DNA from: Flavobacteriales bacterium
Lineage (GTDB): Bacteria; Bacteroidota; Bacteroidia; Flavobacteriales_F; PHOS-HE28
DNA: 64,000 nt
Assembly (NCBI GenBank): GCA_030584065.1
Contig: CP129489.1
Span: 2,027,497 to 2,091,496 of the forward strand
Direction of reading: 5' to 3'
Numbering within the stretch: position 1 is the first letter of the stretch; each line of letters opens with the position of its first letter. The notes below the pieces were generated by a model. The model was given only the letters and a program-made list of their open reading frames with translations. It had not been told where the DNA came from and did not search any database. This document shows, piece by piece, positions 39,528-48,092 of the stretch. A program made the position numbers and the translations under genes.

Positions 39528-39553
39528 GCCTCGGCTGAACGGACCCCTGGAGC

Positions 39554-39583
39554 GCGGCCCCCACCCGAAACGGTGGGGGCCGC
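39554..39583 (+). terminator. Intrinsic terminator hairpin of giant gene D
   Basis: 12-bp stem gcggcccccacc and ggtgggggccgc with loop cgaaac, identical to the hairpin at 18812, 26 bases after the stop. Confidence 0.75.
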
Positions 39584-39661
39584 TGCGTTAGCGATCGGTC
39601 GATCAGGAACCGAGGCGGTCCATCGGTGCACGCGCCGCAGGCGCGCCAGGCCATGAATGAC

Positions 39662-39688
39662 GAAGGCCCGCGCAATGCGCGGGCCTTC
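39662..39688. terminator. Bidirectional terminator between convergent genes
   Basis: A perfect 12-bp stem gaaggcccgcgc and gcgcgggccttc with loop aat, placed between the end of giant gene D and the end of the minus-strand gene at 39711. The symmetric stem can serve both. Confidence 0.7.
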
Positions 39689-39710
39689 CATCAACGGGTG
39701 GTCAGGGGCC

Positions 39711-40394
39711 TCAGGCGGCCTTCTGCTCCGGGGCCTCCTTGGCGCGGCGGCCGCGGTCAACGATGATCCGCGCGTTCCAGTAGGCCCGGTGCAGCGCGGG
39801 ATCCTCCGTGGCGAAGCGCTCCATCAGCGCATCCAGCCGGGTGGCCAGCAGCCGCTGCGTATCGCGGATCACCAGCACCAGCTCCGTCGTGGCGCCCTTG
39901 CGGGCCGTGATGGCCAGGCGCGGCGCCGCCAGCGCGGCCTCGTAGCGCCGGATGGCCTGCTCCAGCGCCTCCAGCCGGGCGGCATCCACGCCATAGTCCG
40001 CCAGCGCTGCGCCCACCGCGGTGGCCTCGGCCAGCACCACCTGGCAGTGCCGGGCCACCACACCATCGGCGTGGCGCTCCAGCAGACGGCGCGTCACCGA
40101 CATCTTGCCGGCGAGCACCATGTTGCCGCTCACCGTCGCATAGGCCAGGGTGCCCTTGGCCACCACCACCGCGGCCTGCATCATGGCCTGCTCGGCGCCC
40201 AGCTTGTCGCGGGCAAAGCCGCGCAGGTCCACCACCTGCTTCTCCACGCAGGCCGAGATCGCCAGCAGGTTCGCGCGCAGGTCGCTGGCCGCCGTGCTCA
40301 GCGCAGGCACGGTGTCGAAGATGGCATGGTGCTCATCGAGCACTTGGAGTACGGCATTGAACATGTTCGTCCGGGATTCTTGCTGCTTGTTCAT
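39711..40394 (-). CDS. Uncharacterised helical protein (227 aa)
   Basis: I take the start at 40394 (MNKQQESRTNMFNAV); the frame is open upstream, but that part is Pro/Arg-rich and does not look coding. The product is almost wholly alpha-helical and Ala-rich, with no signal peptide or membrane segment (VLDEHHAIFDTVPALSTA, ATAVGAALADYGVD, LVLVIRDTQRLLATRLDAL). It ends in a basic tail. I have an impression of similar short helical proteins of unknown function in Bacteroidota, but cannot name a family. It converges on giant gene D; the two share the hairpin at 39662. Confidence 0.7.
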   Translation of the reverse strand: MNKQQESRTNMFNAVLQVLDEHHAIFDTVPALSTAASDLRANLLAISACVEKQVVDLRGFARDKLGAEQAMMQAAVVVAKGTLAYATVSGNMVLAGKMSVTRRLLERHADGVVARHCQVVLAEATAVGAALADYGVDAARLEALEQAIRRYEAALAAPRLAITARKGATTELVLVIRDTQRLLATRLDALMERFATEDPALHRAYWNARIIVDRGRRAKEAPEQKAA

Positions 40395-40758
40395 GGCGTT
40401 GAACGGTTGGGGTTGTTTGCTTGCATTTTCCGTTGGGGGGAGTGAAAGGGGGGTGTCCATTCGTTCGGTCGGTCCGGCACCGCGGGCGGTGCGGCGGCTT
40501 GTGCAGTGGCGGCGTTCAGGGTCCCATGGCGCTACGGTTTTAAGGGTGGGTGTATTGCGGCGTTTCTGACCGGTGCAACGGAGCATTGCCCGCCAGGGTT
40601 GGCGCTGTTTATCAACGATCGATCGTCAATTCCCGAAATCCGTATGCAGCCATCCGCCCCAACGCCGCGCAACGCCGCAAGCGCAGCCGACCATGAGCGG
40701 CGCGCAAGGCGAATCACACCACCCAGCCAGCGGCCTTCGGCACCGGCGCAGACGCCGT

Positions 40759-41304
40759 TGACAGGCGCGCAGCCGGCTCTGACAGCCATGCAACGCCCGT
40801 TGACACCTGCGCAGCGGCCTTTGACACCTGCACAGCGACCTCTGACACCCGCACAGCAGCCTTTGACACCCGCACATCGGCCTTTGACACACGCGCAGCG
40901 GCCTTTGACACACGCGCAGCGACCTCTGACACCTGCGCAGCGACCCATGACACCTGCACAGCGGCCTTTGACACCCGCGCATCGGCCTTTGACACCCGCG
41001 CAGCAGCCTTTGACACCCGCGCATCGGCCTTTGACACACGCGCAGCGACCTCTGACACCTGCGCAGCGACCCATGACACCTGCACAGCGGCCTTTGACAC
41101 CTGCGCAGCGGCCTTTGACACCTGCGCAGCGGCCTCTGACACCTGCACAGCGACCCATGACACCTGCGCAGCGGCCTCTGACACCCGCGCAGCGACCATT
41201 GACACCCGCGCAGCGACCCATGACACCTACGCAGCGACCCATGACACCCGCGTAGCGGCCTTTGACACCCGTGCAGCGACCCAGGACACCCGCGCAGCCG
41301 CGAT
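40759..41304. repeat. 21-bp minisatellite, 26 units
   Basis: Units of the form TGACACCTGCGCAGCGGCCTT follow one another without any indel: the TGACAC marker falls at every 21st base from 40801 to 41284 (24 units), with two weaker units before it at 40759 and 40780 and a decayed one after. Because 21 is a multiple of three, several frames on both strands stay open (plus: TPAQRPL repeats from an ATG at 40644 to a stop at 41255; minus: GRCAGVK repeats). The plus frame stops inside the array, so I do not call a protein. The stretch 40395-40758 before it holds nothing else recognisable. Confidence 0.9.
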
Positions 41305-41427
41305 CGTCACCCCGCCAGCGGCCCCGGGCCATCGCGCAGCCGCCCATGCCAGGGAACCGGCCGCGCACCGCAGCGGCACAGCCCACGCCGCTACCCTTGA
41401 ATCATCCCCCTGCAATACATTCAACCC

Positions 41428-44400
41428 GTGACCCTCCCCGACTACCTCTCCGCCCTCGCCAAGCTCCACGCCAGCGGCCGCGCCACCGAGCACAGCTACC
41501 GGGGCGACCTCCAGCAGCTATTGACCAGCCTGTGCACAGGCATCACCGTGACCAACGAGCCCCAGCGCATCGCCTGCGGAGCGCCGGACTACATTCTTAC
41601 TAGGAAGGACATCCCCGTCGGCTACATCGAGGCCAAGGACATCGGGGTGGACATGGACAGCAAGAGCCTCAAGGAGCAGTTCGACCGCTACCGAGGCTCA
41701 TTGGACAACCTCATCATCACCGACTACCTCGAGTTCCGCTTTTTCCGCAACGGCGAGCACACCAGCACCGTGCGCATCGGGGAGCTGAGCGGCGGCCGCG
41801 TGAAGGCGCTGCCCGCAGCCTTCGACCAGTTCACGGCGCTCATCGCCGACTTCGTGGCGTGGCAGGGGCAGACCATCACCAGCCCCAAGAAGCTCGCGAG
41901 CATGATGGCCGGCAAGGCCCGCCTGCTGGCCGATGTGATCGAGAAGGCCGTGACCAGCGACGAGGAGACCCGCGCCAACACCGACCTGAAGGACCAGCTG
42001 GAAGCCTTCAAGCACATCCTCATCCACGACATCACGCCCAAGGCCTTCGCCGACCTCTACGCGCAGACCATCGCTTACGGCATGTTCGCCGCGCGGCTGC
42101 ACGACCCCAGCCTGGACAGCTTCAACCGGATGGAGGCCGCTGTGCTCATCCCCAAGAGCAACCCCTTCCTGCGCAAGCTCTTCCACAGCATCAGCGGGCC
42201 CGACCTGGACGACCGCATCGTGTGGATCGTGGATGCGCTGGCCGACATCTTCCGCGCCACCGACATCGCCAAGCTGCTCAGCGGCTTCGGCAAGGGCAGC
42301 GGCCGCGAGGATGCCTTCATGCACTTCTACGAGGACTTCCTCGCGCAATACGACCCCAAGCTCCGCAAGAGCCGCGGCGTGTGGTACACCCCCGATGCCG
42401 TGGTGCGCTTCATCGTGCGTGCGGTGGACGACATCCTGCGCACCGAGTTCGGCCTGCCGATGGGCTTGGCCGATAGCAGCACCGTGCAGATCGAGGTGGA
42501 TACCGACAACGCCGACAAGCGCACCACAACCGGCAAGCGCCGCGTGAAGAAGACCGTGCACCGCGTGCAGGTCCTCGATCCCGCCACGGGCACCGGTACC
42601 TTCCTGGCCGAAGTGGTGCGGCAGGTGCATGCCAAGTTCCAAGGGCAGGAGGGCATGTGGCCGCAGTACGTGGAGCAGCACCTGATCCCGCGCATCAACG
42701 GCTTCGAGCTGCTGATGGCCAGCTATGCCATGGCCCACCTGAAGCTTGACCTGGTGCTGCGCGATACCGGCTACGACATGGGCAAGCCGCACGGCACGCC
42801 CGGCGCTGCGCCCAAGGGCAGTGAGCAGCAACGCCTGCGCGTCTTCCTCACCAACTCACTGGAAGAGGCCCACCCCGATACCGGCACCCTCTTCGCCAGT
42901 TGGCTAAGCCAGGAGGCCAACGAGGCCAATGCCGTGAAGCGCGATACGCCCGTGATGGTGGTGCTGGGGAATCCGCCGTACAGCGGCATCAGCAGTAACA
43001 TGGGCGAATGGATCAGCGGGCTGATCGAGGACTACAAGTACGTGGATGGCGAGCACTTCGGTGAGCGCAAGCATTGGCTGCACGACGACTATGTGAAGTT
43101 CATCCGCTTCGGTGAGCACTTCATTGAGAAGACCGGCGAAGGCGTGCTGGCCTACATCAACAATCATGGCTTCATTGACAATCCCACCTTCCGGGGCATG
43201 CGCTGGCACCTGCTGAACACCTTCGATAAGATTTATGTGATCGACCTGCACGGCAATGCCAACAAGAAAGAAGTAGCACCTGATGGACGTAAGGACGAGA
43301 ACGTGTTCGACATTCAGCAGGGCGTTAGCATCAACTTCTTCGTGCGCACAGCAGAGAAAAGGAAAGGCCAACTTGGTAAAGTCTACCATACGGAACTATG
43401 GGGTGCTCGGGAGGACAAGTACAACCAAATGCTTGCCAGCAGTCGTTTGGACTTCAACTTCCAAGAGGTACCCAATGGCGCTCCCTACTTCTTCTTTCAA
43501 CCCAAGGACGAGTCGGCGAAGTCTGACTTCAACGCAGGCTTAGCCCTGGACGCCCTGTTCACCATTGGAAGCAACGGCATTGTCACAGCGCGGGATGAGT
43601 TCGTCCTTGACTTTGAGCGAGCACCTCTTGAACAAAGGATCTATGACTTCTGCGACCGGAACTTGCCGACAGGTGCATTCCAGGCCAAGTATGCACTAAA
43701 GGAGAACTATCAGTGGAAGGTTGATGAACAGCGGAAGCTAGTCCCACCTCTAGACCCTTCTCTGGTCACAACGATTTCATACCGACCATTCGATGACCGC
43801 TTCATCTACTACCAAGAGAACCTGGTGTTCCGAACACGGAGGAAGCTCATTGGGCATATGCTTGCAGGGGCTAATGTTGGTATTGTGGCTCCAGGACAAA
43901 CCAGAGACGGATTTGGTGGCTTTATAGCCAAGCACATAATTGGGCATAAGCTCTTTAGCGCGTACGACATCAACAACATCTTTCCCCTCTATCTCTACCC
44001 CGAAACCACCAAGCAGACCGCAGCCCTGAGCCAAGGCGTGCAGCCCAACCTGGATGCCAAGCTGGTGGAGCAGCTGGTCAACGGCATCGGCCTCACCTAC
44101 CGCTTCGATGCCAACGACCTTTGGGCGCATGGCATAGGAAAGGACCTCACCCCGCTGGATGTGCTGGACTACTGCTACGCCGTGCTGCACAGCCCGGCCT
44201 ACCGCGCCAAGTACAAGGAGTTCCTCAAAAGCGACTTTCCGCGCATTCCCTATCCGACCGATGCCAAGAAGTTCCGCGCCTTGGTGAAGCTGGGCGCCCG
44301 CCTGCGGCAACTGCACCTGCTGGAGGATCCGGCGGTGGAGCAGTTCATCACCAAGTACCCCGCCGCTGGCGACAACACGGTGAGCCGCAAGATGACGGCG

Positions 44401-44670
44401 AAGAGTCCTGGCTGGGAAGCGACGAGCGGCAGGTCGGCCAGCGGCCAGTTGGGCCGCGTGTGGATCAACGACCTGCAGTACTTCGCCGACGTGCCCGAGG
44501 TGGCCTGGAACTTCTACATCGGAGGTTATCAACCCGCGCAGAAGTGGCTGAAGGACCGTGTGGGGAGGCAACTAACTTTCGATGACATCCGCCACTACCA
44601 GCGCATGATCGTGGCGCTGACGGAGACGGGGAAGTGCATGGAGGAGGTGGATACGGTGGGCGTGGTATGA
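41428..44670 (+). CDS. Single-chain restriction-modification protein (type ISP/IIG-like)
   Basis: 1080 aa from a GTG at 41428. The N-terminal PD-(D/E)xK nuclease has Asp54 (GAPDYIL) and Glu68-Ala-Lys70 (YIEAKD). A helical connector runs to about 330. The gamma-type N6-adenine methyltransferase has motif I DPATGTGTF (384) and motif IV NPPY (515). From about 720 the C-terminal part carries YRPFDDRFIYY, RRKLIGHMLAG and FPRIPYPTD, typical of the target-recognition region of type ISP enzymes. No helicase motifs lie between nuclease and methylase, so it is shorter than true type ISP proteins and closer to type IIG/IIL in plan. It should cut and methylate DNA by itself. A TACATTCA box (41416) lies only five bases before the start. 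DNA from about 43260 to 43980 is AT-richer, where target recognition may vary. Confidence 0.88.
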   Translation: MTLPDYLSALAKLHASGRATEHSYRGDLQQLLTSLCTGITVTNEPQRIACGAPDYILTRKDIPVGYIEAKDIGVDMDSKSLKEQFDRYRGSLDNLIITDYLEFRFFRNGEHTSTVRIGELSGGRVKALPAAFDQFTALIADFVAWQGQTITSPKKLASMMAGKARLLADVIEKAVTSDEETRANTDLKDQLEAFKHILIHDITPKAFADLYAQTIAYGMFAARLHDPSLDSFNRMEAAVLIPKSNPFLRKLFHSISGPDLDDRIVWIVDALADIFRATDIAKLLSGFGKGSGREDAFMHFYEDFLAQYDPKLRKSRGVWYTPDAVVRFIVRAVDDILRTEFGLPMGLADSSTVQIEVDTDNADKRTTTGKRRVKKTVHRVQVLDPATGTGTFLAEVVRQVHAKFQGQEGMWPQYVEQHLIPRINGFELLMASYAMAHLKLDLVLRDTGYDMGKPHGTPGAAPKGSEQQRLRVFLTNSLEEAHPDTGTLFASWLSQEANEANAVKRDTPVMVVLGNPPYSGISSNMGEWISGLIEDYKYVDGEHFGERKHWLHDDYVKFIRFGEHFIEKTGEGVLAYINNHGFIDNPTFRGMRWHLLNTFDKIYVIDLHGNANKKEVAPDGRKDENVFDIQQGVSINFFVRTAEKRKGQLGKVYHTELWGAREDKYNQMLASSRLDFNFQEVPNGAPYFFFQPKDESAKSDFNAGLALDALFTIGSNGIVTARDEFVLDFERAPLEQRIYDFCDRNLPTGAFQAKYALKENYQWKVDEQRKLVPPLDPSLVTTISYRPFDDRFIYYQENLVFRTRRKLIGHMLAGANVGIVAPGQTRDGFGGFIAKHIIGHKLFSAYDINNIFPLYLYPETTKQTAALSQGVQPNLDAKLVEQLVNGIGLTYRFDANDLWAHGIGKDLTPLDVLDYCYAVLHSPAYRAKYKEFLKSDFPRIPYPTDAKKFRALVKLGARLRQLHLLEDPAVEQFITKYPAAGDNTVSRKMTAKSPGWEATSGRSASGQLGRVWINDLQYFADVPEVAWNFYIGGYQPAQKWLKDRVGRQLTFDDIRHYQRMIVALTETGKCMEEVDTVGVV

Positions 44671-44710
44671 GGGATGGAGCAGCTGGTACATCATTGATGA
44701 TCACGAGAGC

Positions 44711-45226
44711 GTGCCAAAACAAGTGCAGCGTCATAATCCCCTAAGCCCTGCTGAGCAGAAGCACTTTGTTGATGTGGTCATCCCCGGGCGCATCGAGGTT
44801 ATTAGCGCATGTCTAAGGGAACCGGAGCCATCTGACCCACTTCTGGCAGCAGCTGCGATCCATACGCGTGCGCTAGCTAGCTTCCTTGGCATCGGGGTGG
44901 TCAACGGCAAGGTCACCGAAGACCACAGACACTACGACCATGGGGATGGCTCATACGAGGTGAAGATCTCGGACCTACAGGGTGGCGCGCTCTTCACGAA
45001 GGAAGAGCTACTCCAACTGGATAAAGGTGACAGGGAGGCGATCCGGTCGGGCTTCATTACTGTGAACTGCGAGTTCGCACATCTGACCTATTGGCGTGAC
45101 CCTGAGAATCAAGACACCCGGGGTGGTCCAGTTGCCTCGTACCGACCGGCGCTGATCAGCAGGGTACGCACTTTCGCAGACACGATCATCCGTTTGGTGA
45201 GGTCCAGGGTGCCGGCGGCCCCATAG
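44711..45226 (+). CDS. Uncharacterised protein downstream of the RM gene (171 aa)
   Basis: Begins at a GTG 40 bases after the restriction-modification stop; no in-frame ATG fits. Soluble, no signal peptide. Visible features are an N-terminal helix (PAEQKHFVDVVIPGRIEVI), an Asp/His-rich HRHYDHGDGSYEVK segment and an aromatic FITVNCEFAHLTYW strand. I do not recognise the family. Spacing and direction suggest cotranscription with the RM gene, so an accessory or regulatory role is possible but unproven. Confidence 0.6.
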   Translation: MPKQVQRHNPLSPAEQKHFVDVVIPGRIEVISACLREPEPSDPLLAAAAIHTRALASFLGIGVVNGKVTEDHRHYDHGDGSYEVKISDLQGGALFTKEELLQLDKGDREAIRSGFITVNCEFAHLTYWRDPENQDTRGGPVASYRPALISRVRTFADTIIRLVRSRVPAAP

Positions 45227-45237
45227 GACCTAATGCG

Positions 45238-45405
45238 ATGTTATCCGATGGATGGAACAATTATCTTGCGTGTCTGGAACACACCAGCGGCACAACGATT
45301 AACAATTACCACAAGGCCCACGTGATCGACCTGCTCAAGCGGGTATGTGCCGTGAGCGTGAGGACGGTGGGGGTGGTGAGGGGGATGGAAAGGACGGAAA
45401 GGTGA
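45238..45405 (+). CDS. Possible short ORF (55 aa)
   Basis: ATG at 45238, eleven bases after the previous stop, TGA at 45403. The first 40 residues look protein-like (WNNYLACLEHTSGTTINNYH, VIDLLKR), the rest is Val/Arg-rich low complexity from a gtgagg/ggtggg stretch. No family recognised; it may be a remnant. Confidence 0.3.
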   Translation: MLSDGWNNYLACLEHTSGTTINNYHKAHVIDLLKRVCAVSVRTVGVVRGMERTER

Positions 45406-45421
45406 ACAGATTACCACGAGA

Positions 45422-45691
45422 ATGAAACCATTGGTGCTTGCCGAGTTACTTACTGCGATCAAACGAGTGATCGCAGCCGGAGAAACGGATTTGACTGGGC
45501 TTCATGCTCGCTTGTACAATGCAGGGGAACATGTCCAGTACAAAGAGGGGCGACGTTGGGTAAGCCTGCGAACGGATGCCTTGGCGATGACGATCAAAGC
45601 GCTAAGGGAAAAGGCAGATGGCAAGAAGGCTTCTGCTGAGCGGAAAGTGGCCGACCCAGGGCCGAAGGCGCGTAAAGCAAGGAAGGCGTGA
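45422..45691 (+). CDS. Small basic uncharacterised protein (89 aa)
   Basis: 89 aa. Helical N-terminus (LAELLTAIKRVIAAGETDL), a middle with LHARLYNAGEHVQYKEGRRW and a Lys/Ala-rich tail (KKASAERK, KARKARKA) that could bind nucleic acid. No signal peptide. Preceded by AT-richer DNA and followed after 27 bases by a hairpin (45719-45744). Function unknown. Confidence 0.5.
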   Translation: MKPLVLAELLTAIKRVIAAGETDLTGLHARLYNAGEHVQYKEGRRWVSLRTDALAMTIKALREKADGKKASAERKVADPGPKARKARKA

Positions 45692-45718
45692 CATGCAGGT
45701 TCACCGCACTACACCGCA

Positions 45719-45744
45719 GCAGGGTCTCCTGAAAGGGACCCTGC
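45719..45744. repeat. Hairpin with R-like arms
   Basis: Arms gcagggtc and gaccctgc around a 10-base loop; the same 8-bp arms form the hairpin inside repeat R (4110, 5850, 7809). It may also terminate the gene ending at 45691. Confidence 0.5.
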
Positions 45745-45780
45745 GCTCCCTGAACCGCCGCAGGCCCCCCTCAAAAGCTC

Positions 45781-45925
45781 AGCACTGCGCGTAGCCTGCG
45801 GCTACGCGCAACAACGCAGGCTCTCGGCAGCCTGCGGCTGCCCGTGTACGCCGGTTGCCCCAGGCTGCCGCAGGCTGCGTGGGCCGGACCCTGCCGAGCG
45901 CAGCCGCAAGCTGCGCTCACATACC
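45781..45925. repeat. REP-like palindromic element, copy 1
   Basis: GC-rich element with a perfect 10-bp hairpin (gcgcgtagcc, loop tgc, ggctacgcgc; 45787-45809) followed by imperfect palindromes built on gcagcctgcggctgc. Long stretches (ggttgccccaggctgccgca and beyond) match 47062-47231 exactly; a partial third copy is at 47973. Confidence 0.8.
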
Positions 45926-45979
45926 GGCCAGGCTAGGCGCAGATGGGGGCAACATGCGCCTTCACCGTAATTTCGCTGC

Positions 45980-46195
45980 ATGTCGAGCAAGGTCACCTTC
46001 AGCAAGAAGCTCAGTTCGGAAGGGAAGGCGATGAACAAGGCCTTCAAGACTGCCACGCGGCGCGCTGCCGAACAGGCCTTCGCCAAGCGGAAGACCATCC
46101 TTGTGGAGCGCGATGGGTGGCTTGTGCGGGTGCGCGCGGATGGCCGGGTATGGCGCCGTGTGAAGAAGCTGGCACCCGTGCATTTGCCGGGATAA
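45980..46195 (+). CDS. Small basic protein, possible partner of zeta-like kinase (71 aa)
   Basis: 71 aa, basic: MSSKVTFSKKLSSEGKAMNK, RRAAEQAFAKRKTILVERDG, LVRVRADGRVWRRVKKL. The GWLVRVxADG part looks like a beta-hairpin. It ends eight bases before the zeta-like kinase at 46204, so the two are probably one operon, as expected of a toxin-antitoxin-type pair; the antitoxin role is inferred from position only. A TAATTTCG box at 45968 sits five bases before the ATG, suggesting a very short leader or a chance match. Confidence 0.6.
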   Translation: MSSKVTFSKKLSSEGKAMNKAFKTATRRAAEQAFAKRKTILVERDGWLVRVRADGRVWRRVKKLAPVHLPG

Positions 46196-46203
46196 GGGGG
46201 GGC

Positions 46204-47042
46204 ATGGAGCGGAGCCCACGCCTGCGCGTCTTTGCCGGACCCAATGGATCCGGTAAGAGCATCATGAAGCAGCAGGTGATGCGCACCGAGGTGAGCGGAA
46301 GGCCGGTGAACCTGGGTGTTTACGTGAATGCGGATGAGATTGCCGCCATCCTGCGCAAACGCCGCCGTTTGGCCTGAGCACCTACCAGGTGCAGGCGGAC
46401 CGGAAGTCGTTCCTGCGCTTCGCTTACGGATCGGGCTTACTGAGCCGACGCTTCCCGAAGCATCGGATGCTGGTGGAGCACCGCATCGACGGATCCGTTT
46501 TCGTGCTCACGAATGGCCGTCATCTGGAGCATTTCGCCCAGCTGATCGCCGCTTACCTGTGCGAGCGATTGCTGGAACGGCGGATCCAGTTCTCCTTCGA
46601 GACCGTATTCAGCCATGCGAGCAAGCTGGCTCTCATGGCACGTGCGCAGAAAGCCGGATACAAGGTGTACCTCTATTTCATCGCCACCAACTCTCCGGAG
46701 ATCAATGTGGACCGGGTCCGGATCCGAGTGGATTCCGGTGGGCATAACGTGCCGCGCACCAAAATCATTGACCGCTATGGCAAGTCGCTGGCCCAACTCC
46801 TTCCAGCCATCGAGCTCTGCTATCATGCCTTCATCTTCGACAACTCAACGGCATTCGAAGGGGGCACCGGCGAGCCGCTCATGTTCGCCGAGATGAAGCA
46901 GACCTCCACGGGCCTCAACTGGGCTTGGGATACCCAGCGCATCCCGGATTGGTTCATCCGGGCGTATCTGATCGCCAGCGGAGAGGCAGTCTATCTGGAT
47001 ATTGCGCGTACCGTGATCGCCGAGCGGAGCCCAGGGCGATAG
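46204..47042 (+). pseudogene. Zeta-toxin-like P-loop kinase, frameshifted
   Basis: Frame 1 (46204-46377) encodes MERSPRLRVFAGPNGSGKS with a Walker A at residues 12-19, then VNADEIAAILRKRR, and stops. The other frame continues from about 46362 with FGLSTYQVQADRKSFLRF through an ORF to 47042 (FETVFSH, AGYKVYLYFIATNSPEINVDRVRIRV, GGHNVP, AYHAFIFDNS-like), which is the rest of a zeta/UDP-N-acetylglucosamine-kinase-type fold. The join lies within gccgccgttt near 46361-46370, so a single-base change would restore one protein of about 280 aa. Inactivation by mutation or a sequencing error are both possible. The family phosphorylates UDP-GlcNAc in known cases; the substrate here is unproven. Confidence 0.75.
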
Positions 47043-47061
47043 TCCTCTTATGGCAGGCCCC

Positions 47062-47231
47062 TCACTGCGCCTAGCCTGCGGCTACCCTCAGCGGCGCGTA
47101 GCCTCCGGCTACGCGCATCGACGCAGGCTCTCGGCAGCCTGCGGCTGCTGGTGTACGCCGGTTGCCCCAGGCTGCCGCAGGCTGCGTGGGCCGGACCCTG
47201 CCGAGCGCAGCCGCAAGCTGCGCTCACATAC
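47062..47231. repeat. REP-like palindromic element, copy 2
   Basis: Same element as at 45781 with an extra half-unit (gcgcgtagcctccggctacgcgc hairpin near 47094-47116). From acgcaggctctcggcagcct onward it is nearly identical to copy 1 up to ctcacatacc. It fills the gap between the zeta-like gene and the PLD-like gene. Confidence 0.8.
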
Positions 47232-47263
47232 CGCGATACGGCGCGGGTACTGTATGTTGCGGC

Positions 47264-47968
47264 ATGGCCAGCTTCCTCACCGCTACCGACAGCAGTGCCG
47301 CCATCGAGCGCGTCATCCGCGAGGCGAGCGGCGCGCTCACCCTCATCAGCGCCTTCGTCTTCCCGCGCATCGTGCACCTGCAACGCCTGCAGGACGCCGG
47401 GGAGAGCGGCGTGGAGATCACCATCCTCTTCGGCAAGAAGCCCATGGACCAGGGCGTGTTCCGCGACCTTCGGGAGCTGCCCAACATGCGCCTCTATTTC
47501 CTGAAAGAGCTCCATGCCAAGTGCTACTTCAACGAACGGGAGGGCGTTGTGACCAGCTTGAACCTGCTGGGCGGCTCCGAGCGGCACAACCGCGAGATGG
47601 GCGTGCTGCTGCGGGCCGATGCCGATGCGGAGGCCTATGCGGCCATGTGCAAGGAGGCGCGCAGCATCGTGCGGGTGGCGGACCTCATCCACAGCACCGT
47701 GCCCGACCGCAAGCTGGACGCGCCGCGCATGGAATGGAGCAAGCGGGCCGAGGCCATTCCCACCACGCTGGATGCGGAGGGCAGGGAGCTGAACAGCATC
47801 GACAAGATCCGTCGCAAGCATCCGCGCGCCTACCTCCGCTGGACCCCCGAGGAGGATGCCCTGATCCTGGAGATGCTGGACAAGGGCATGGCGCGGCTGG
47901 CGATCAGCGAGGTGCTGCAGCGGCAGCCTTCGGCCATCGCATCGCGCATCCAACGCTTGCGTCCGTGA
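47264..47968 (+). CDS. PLD-like protein with C-terminal Myb/SANT-like helix-turn-helix
   Basis: 234 aa from the ATG at 47264; the open frame upstream lies in the REP-like element. The N-terminal 165 residues look like a single phospholipase-D-type nuclease domain: ALTLISAFVF strand, VEITILFGKK, then LHAKCYF (His84, Lys86) followed by TSLNLLGGS, an HxKx(n)N half-motif without the usual Asp. The C-terminus (192-234, RWTPEEDALILEMLDKG, RQPSAIASRIQRL) is a Myb/SANT-like DNA-binding fold with Trp. One such domain would dimerise to make an active site. It sits in the accessory island beside the RM and zeta-like genes, so a defence or DNA-processing role is plausible, but this is inference. Confidence 0.7.
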   Translation: MASFLTATDSSAAIERVIREASGALTLISAFVFPRIVHLQRLQDAGESGVEITILFGKKPMDQGVFRDLRELPNMRLYFLKELHAKCYFNEREGVVTSLNLLGGSERHNREMGVLLRADADAEAYAAMCKEARSIVRVADLIHSTVPDRKLDAPRMEWSKRAEAIPTTLDAEGRELNSIDKIRRKHPRAYLRWTPEEDALILEMLDKGMARLAISEVLQRQPSAIASRIQRLRP

Positions 47969-47972
47969 ATCC

Positions 47973-48045
47973 CCGCACTGCGCGTAGCCTGCGGCTGCGC
48001 GCAACAACGCAGGCTCTCGGCAGCCTGTGGCTGCCCGTGTACGCC
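47973..48045. repeat. REP-like palindromic element, copy 3 (partial)
   Basis: gcactgcgcgtagcctgcgg and gcaacaacgcaggctctcgg match the first half of copy 1 at 45781; the second half is missing. It directly follows the PLD-like gene. Confidence 0.75.
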
Positions 48046-48092
48046 CGCTCCCGCGGAATGATGATCCGTGGTCTCGAATCCCTCCAACCGCT

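Noticed and set aside
40644-41255. Plus-strand ORF of TPAQRPL heptads over the minisatellite, and three minus-strand heptad ORFs
   Set aside because: A 21-bp repeat without stops keeps several frames open automatically; the plus frame ends within the array and no start or flanking sequence favours one strand. Kept as a repeat only.
40759-41304. CRISPR array
   Set aside because: Units are contiguous 21-mers with no spacers and no cas genes nearby.
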